This document shows positions 5,376 to 8,007 of a stretch of 8,007 bases of DNA, in pieces (positions within the stretch are counted from its first letter, which is position 1; each line of letters opens with the position of its first letter). The translations under genes and the position numbers were made by a program. The DNA comes from an uncultured Treponema sp. (GTDB lineage: Bacteria > Spirochaetota > Spirochaetia > Treponematales > Treponemataceae). The stretch lies in the NCBI GenBank assembly GCA_937891125.1, contig CALAEZ010000303.1, positions 1-8,007 on the forward strand. Direction: 5' to 3'. The notes under the pieces are model-generated. The model had not been told where the DNA came from. It did no database searches and saw nothing but the letters and a program-made list of their open reading frames with translations.

Positions 5376-6733
5376 AATTTACGCTTTTAGTTATCGATGA
5401 TGAAAAAGATATTCGTGAAGGCCTAGCTGCCAACTTTGAAATGGACGGCTACGAGGTAAAAATCGCTGCTAGTGGAAAAGAAGGCCTTGAGCTGCTTTCT
5501 AAGGGTGATATTGACCTGGTGATTACCGACCTTCGCATGCCAGGCATTAGCGGCGAAGACGTGCTTAAAAAAGTGACCGCCGAGCTTCCCGGAATCCCGG
5601 TGATTGTGTTAACCGGGCATGGCTCAATTGACGCTGCCGTTGAAGCAATGCGTGACGGCGCATATGATTTTTTAACAAAGCCCCTAAATCTTGACCAGCT
5701 TGGCATGATTGTTAAGCGCGCGCTTGAAAACCGCGAGTTAAGCCTGAAGCATCAGCAGCTCCTGCGTGACACTGAAAGCTCTCACTCCCTTGACAACATA
5801 ATCGGAAAGAGCGCGGAAATGCAGCGCGTTATGAATATGGTGAGAAAGGTTTCCGACACCAAGGCAAGCGTGCTGATTACTGGCGAAAGCGGCGTTGGTA
5901 AGGAAGTGTTTGCCGACGCGCTCCACACGCTTTCAAGCCGCCGTAACGCCTCGTTTGTAAAGGTGCATTGTGCGGCGTTAAGCGAAACGCTTTTGGAAAG
6001 CGAGCTTTTTGGGCACGAAAAAGGTGCGTTTACGGGAGCGGAAAGCCTGCACAAGGGCCGCTTTGAGCTTGCCCACGGCGGCACTATTTTCCTTGACGAA
6101 ATTGGTGAAATTAATATGAGCACGCAGATTAAGCTTTTGCGTGTCCTGCAGGAAAAAAAGTTTGAGCGGGTCGGCGGAGAGGAAACAATCGAGGTTGACG
6201 TGCGCATCATTGCGGCAACAAACCGTAACCTAGAGGAAGAGGTAAAGGCAGGACGCTTCCGCCAGGATTTGTATTACCGCTTAAATGTTATTCACCTGGA
6301 GGTGCCGCCGCTTAGGGAGCGGAAGGACGATATTCCGCTTTTAATGAATGCGTTTTTAGAAAAATTTGCCCGCGAAAACGGTAAAACAGTTACGGGCTTT
6401 GACCAGCGCGCTCGTGCTGCGTTATACAAATACGACTGGCCGGGAAATATACGTGAGCTAGAAAACTGTGTTGAAAGCGCAGTTGTTATGGCAGGCGGAA
6501 AAGAGATAACCCTTGACGACTTGCCGCCTACGGTGAGCAAGGCGGAGCAGGCAGAAAGCATTTCTATTCCTGTTGGTATGACGCTTGAAGAGGCTGAACG
6601 AATCATCATTGAAGAAAATTTAGCTGCCAACAAGGGAAATAAAAGCAAAACGGCCGATGTGCTTGGTATTGGCAGAAAGACGTTGCACCGAAAGCTTGCT
6701 GAATACGGTGTAACAGACGCTGACGATGAGTGA
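5372..6733 (+). CDS. atoC: Sigma54-dependent NtrC-family response regulator (AtoC/Rrp2-like)
   Basis: The 453 residues have the full NtrC layout. The receiver domain (1-120) carries the acidic pair D10 and E11 after D9, phosphoacceptor D53, T81 and K103. The AAA+ domain (about 140-375) has Walker A GESGVGKE (171-178), the sigma54-contacting GAFTGA loop (218-223), Walker B FLDE (240-243), the arginine-finger stretch RQDLYYRL (297-304) and WPGNIREL (356-363). A FIS-type helix-turn-helix lies at about 421-447. All catalytic residues are present, so the protein should be a phosphorylation-controlled ATPase that opens RpoN promoters. Its cognate kinase is the overlapping upstream gene. Borrelia Rrp2 is the best-known spirochaete relative and controls an RpoN-RpoS cascade; the regulon here cannot be read from this window. 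It is the last gene of the plus-strand unit. Confidence 0.96.
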   Translation: MKFTLLVIDDEKDIREGLAANFEMDGYEVKIAASGKEGLELLSKGDIDLVITDLRMPGISGEDVLKKVTAELPGIPVIVLTGHGSIDAAVEAMRDGAYDFLTKPLNLDQLGMIVKRALENRELSLKHQQLLRDTESSHSLDNIIGKSAEMQRVMNMVRKVSDTKASVLITGESGVGKEVFADALHTLSSRRNASFVKVHCAALSETLLESELFGHEKGAFTGAESLHKGRFELAHGGTIFLDEIGEINMSTQIKLLRVLQEKKFERVGGEETIEVDVRIIAATNRNLEEEVKAGRFRQDLYYRLNVIHLEVPPLRERKDDIPLLMNAFLEKFARENGKTVTGFDQRARAALYKYDWPGNIRELENCVESAVVMAGGKEITLDDLPPTVSKAEQAESISIPVGMTLEEAERIIIEENLAANKGNKSKTADVLGIGRKTLHRKLAEYGVTDADDE

Positions 6734-6756
6734 AAAAACGGTTCCTAAAAACGGTT
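6734..6756. repeat. Two direct copies of AAAAACGGTT at the convergent junction
   Basis: The 10-base unit occurs at 6734-6743 and 6747-6756, separated by CCT, filling the short gap between the regulator stop and the minus-strand gene stop. The second copy runs into the TAA of the J-domain gene. The seven-base core AACGGTT recurs at 7165-7171 in the end of glgC. No function is evident. Confidence 0.6.
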
Positions 6757-6774
6757 AGCGCTCAAAAGCGCGCT
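6747..6774 (-). terminator. Weak possible terminator of the glgC/J-domain unit
   Basis: Read on the minus strand, AGCGC (6774-6770) pairs with GCGCT (6761-6757) around an 8-base loop overlapping the stop codon of the J-domain gene. It is followed after five bases by five T residues (6751-6747). The stem is only five base pairs and the T run is displaced, so this is a weak candidate. No clear terminator is seen for the plus-strand operon. Confidence 0.25.
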
Positions 6775-7150
6775 TGACAGTCTGCCAGGCGGCAATACAC
6801 TGCGCAGTCTTTTTGCGTGCAACCGTCTGCAGCACGCTGTTGTCGCCCTGCATGTCAGGGTGAAAGCGCTTTAATTTTGCACGGTAGATGGCGCGCGCTT
6901 CATCAAAGCCTGCCTGTTCAGAAATCGAAAGTGTTTTGAACGCTTCTTGCTCTGTTTTGGTAAGCGTTTTAGGTGTCGCGCGCATCGCTGCAGCATGGTC
7001 TGGTGCGGCATGAACAGAAAAAGCGGAGTCGGGCGCTGCTGCTTTTTCTGCGCCTGTATCCGCTTTATTATCTGCAGAAGTAGATGGAAGCTCACCTGCC
7101 TCTAAGACCTGGCTCAAAAGGGAGCCAAGCTTTGAAAAATAGTCTGCCAT
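6755..7150 (-). CDS. Small protein with a C-terminal J domain
   Basis: The 131-residue protein carries a J-domain signature at its C terminus. Helix II, ARAIYRAKLKRF (85-96), ends in the HPD tripeptide H97-P98-D99, the motif that stimulates DnaK ATPase in Hsp40 proteins. A helix III candidate follows at about 106-130. Helix I is less clear but may be EQEAFKTLSI (67-76). The N-terminal half begins with a short amphipathic stretch (1-20), then a low-complexity Ala/Ser/Asp-rich linker (about 21-60). There is no G/F region, zinc module or substrate domain, so it is not DnaJ itself but a specialised co-chaperone whose client is unknown. The start lies 8 bases after the glgC stop, with no strong Shine-Dalgarno, implying co-transcription with glgC. 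Confidence 0.75.
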   Translation of the reverse strand: MADYFSKLGSLLSQVLEAGELPSTSADNKADTGAEKAAAPDSAFSVHAAPDHAAAMRATPKTLTKTEQEAFKTLSISEQAGFDEARAIYRAKLKRFHPDMQGDNSVLQTVARKKTAQCIAAWQTVKRAFER

Positions 7151-7158
7151 GTGCAGCT

Positions 7159-8007
7159 TTAGATAACGGTTCCCGCAGGAATAACCGCGCCCTTTCGGAT
7201 AACGATAATGCCGTCTGAGCTGTAGAAAGTGCCGTGGTCGCCGTCTTCGTATTTGTTTCCGTCAACGTTTATGCGGCAGTTGTCGCCAATGCGTGCGTCC
7301 TTGTCAATAATCGTCTGCGAAATGACGCAGTTTTTGCCAATGCCGACATTGGGGCGGCCCGCCTTTGCGTTTTCTGCCTTTTGCTCCGCGCTTTCGTAAA
7401 AGTCGCCGCCCATCGTAATGACGCCGTTCAGTTCTGAACCGCTTTCAATGAGCGTGCGGACGCCGATGACAGAGTTGGTAATTGCCTTTGCGTTGGTAAC
7501 GATACAACCTTCCGTCAGCAAACTGTCCTGAATGTGCGGCGCGCCGTTCACCTTTGGCGGCGGCAGGTTGCGCATGTGCGTGTAAATCGGCGCTTCCACA
7601 TCGTAAAAGTCAAACGGCGGGGTAACGCTGGTAAGCGCAAGCGTCGCGTCGTAAAAACTGCGGATAGTACCGATGTCTTCCCAGTAGCCGTCAAAAATGT
7701 ATGAGTTGACCTTCTTGTTTTTGAGCGACATGGGGATAATTTCTTTGCCAAAGTCGGTGTATTCGTTGTCCAACATTTCTTCCATCGTCTTTGCGTTAAA
7801 GATGTAGATACCCATAGACGCCAGAAATTCTTTTTCTTTGGGCAGGTCACCGCGCGCGTTTGCGGGAATCTTCCAGTCGCTGATGTCTGCGTCCGGCTTG
7901 GGCTTTTCTTTGAATTCGGTAATGCGGTTCTGGGCGTCAATCTTCATAATGCCGAATCCGCTTGCGTCGTGGCGGTTGACTGCCGTGGTTGCAATCGTAA
8001 TGTCCGC
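7159..8007 (-). CDS. glgC: Glucose-1-phosphate adenylyltransferase (GlgC), C-terminal two-thirds
   Basis: GlgC makes ADP-glucose from glucose-1-phosphate and ATP, the committed step of bacterial glycogen synthesis. The frame is open to the right edge, so about 145 N-terminal residues, including the nucleotide-binding glycine loop, lie outside the window. The visible 282 residues begin with the family segment ADITIATTAV, then show EFKEKP (31-36; the Lys contacts glucose-1-phosphate in the family), ASMGIYIF (63-70), DFGKEIIP (85-92) and GYWEDIGT (107-114). A left-handed beta-helix follows, ending in DGIIVI and GTVI (265-282). The beta-helix wording (ITMGGDFYE, GRPNVGIG, SSDGIIVI) resembles plant and cyanobacterial enzymes more than the E. 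coli form, as I recall them. The ATG at 7947 is internal, not the start. It lies upstream of the J-domain gene in one unit. Confidence 0.95.
   Translation of the reverse strand, partial: ADITIATTAVNRHDASGFGIMKIDAQNRITEFKEKPKPDADISDWKIPANARGDLPKEKEFLASMGIYIFNAKTMEEMLDNEYTDFGKEIIPMSLKNKKVNSYIFDGYWEDIGTIRSFYDATLALTSVTPPFDFYDVEAPIYTHMRNLPPPKVNGAPHIQDSLLTEGCIVTNAKAITNSVIGVRTLIESGSELNGVITMGGDFYESAEQKAENAKAGRPNVGIGKNCVISQTIIDKDARIGDNCRINVDGNKYEDGDHGTFYSSDGIIVIRKGAVIPAGTVI

Noticed and set aside
5782..6210. A 142-codon minus-strand frame opposite the regulator AAA+ domain
   Set aside because: Antisense of a strongly conserved coding region, Ser/Pro-rich, no motif or ribosome site noted.

Overview
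The window looks like a chromosomal segment from a spirochaete, most likely a Treponema of intermediate GC content. I infer this from the gene order murG - cvpA - HolB-like - PAS histidine kinase - NtrC-type regulator, which as I recall matches the Treponema pallidum TP0523-TP0519 region and the Borrelia murG/cvpA/hk2/rrp2 region. A run of ten G next to a promoter, a known treponemal regulatory style, fits too. No database search was possible, so the species is open. I see no mobile element, tRNA, rRNA or CRISPR array.

Layout, plus strand. Positions 1-76 hold a G10 tract, then a good sigma70-type promoter, then the start of a WecA/TagO-like polyprenyl-phosphate sugar-1-phosphate transferase (77-1132). 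A 116-base gap follows, with a TATAAT box and a 19-base perfect palindrome covering the murG start codon. From murG on (1249-6733) five genes are packed head to tail with 1-4 base overlaps or a 4-base gap: murG, cvpA, a DNA polymerase III delta-prime-like clamp-loader gene, a soluble PAS histidine kinase and a sigma54-dependent response regulator. They read as one operon.

Layout, minus strand. A convergent two-gene unit comes in from the right edge: a glucose-1-phosphate adenylyltransferase (glgC; its start lies outside the window) followed 8 bases later by a small protein with a C-terminal J domain. The two units meet at about 6734-6756, where a 10-base direct repeat sits and only a weak terminator can be seen.

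How the parts fit. The first gene and murG both work on polyprenyl-linked sugar intermediates at the inner membrane, one starting a surface or wall glycan and the other making lipid II. CvpA is a small membrane protein, the HolB-like protein belongs to replication, and the kinase/regulator pair should phosphorylate and drive sigma54 (RpoN) promoters elsewhere. glgC commits glucose-1-phosphate to glycogen. The most interesting signal is the G10 tract beside the promoter of the glycan-initiating enzyme, which may be a phase-variable or tunable switch. Next are the palindrome over the murG start and the roughly 100-residue insert in the clamp-loader protein.
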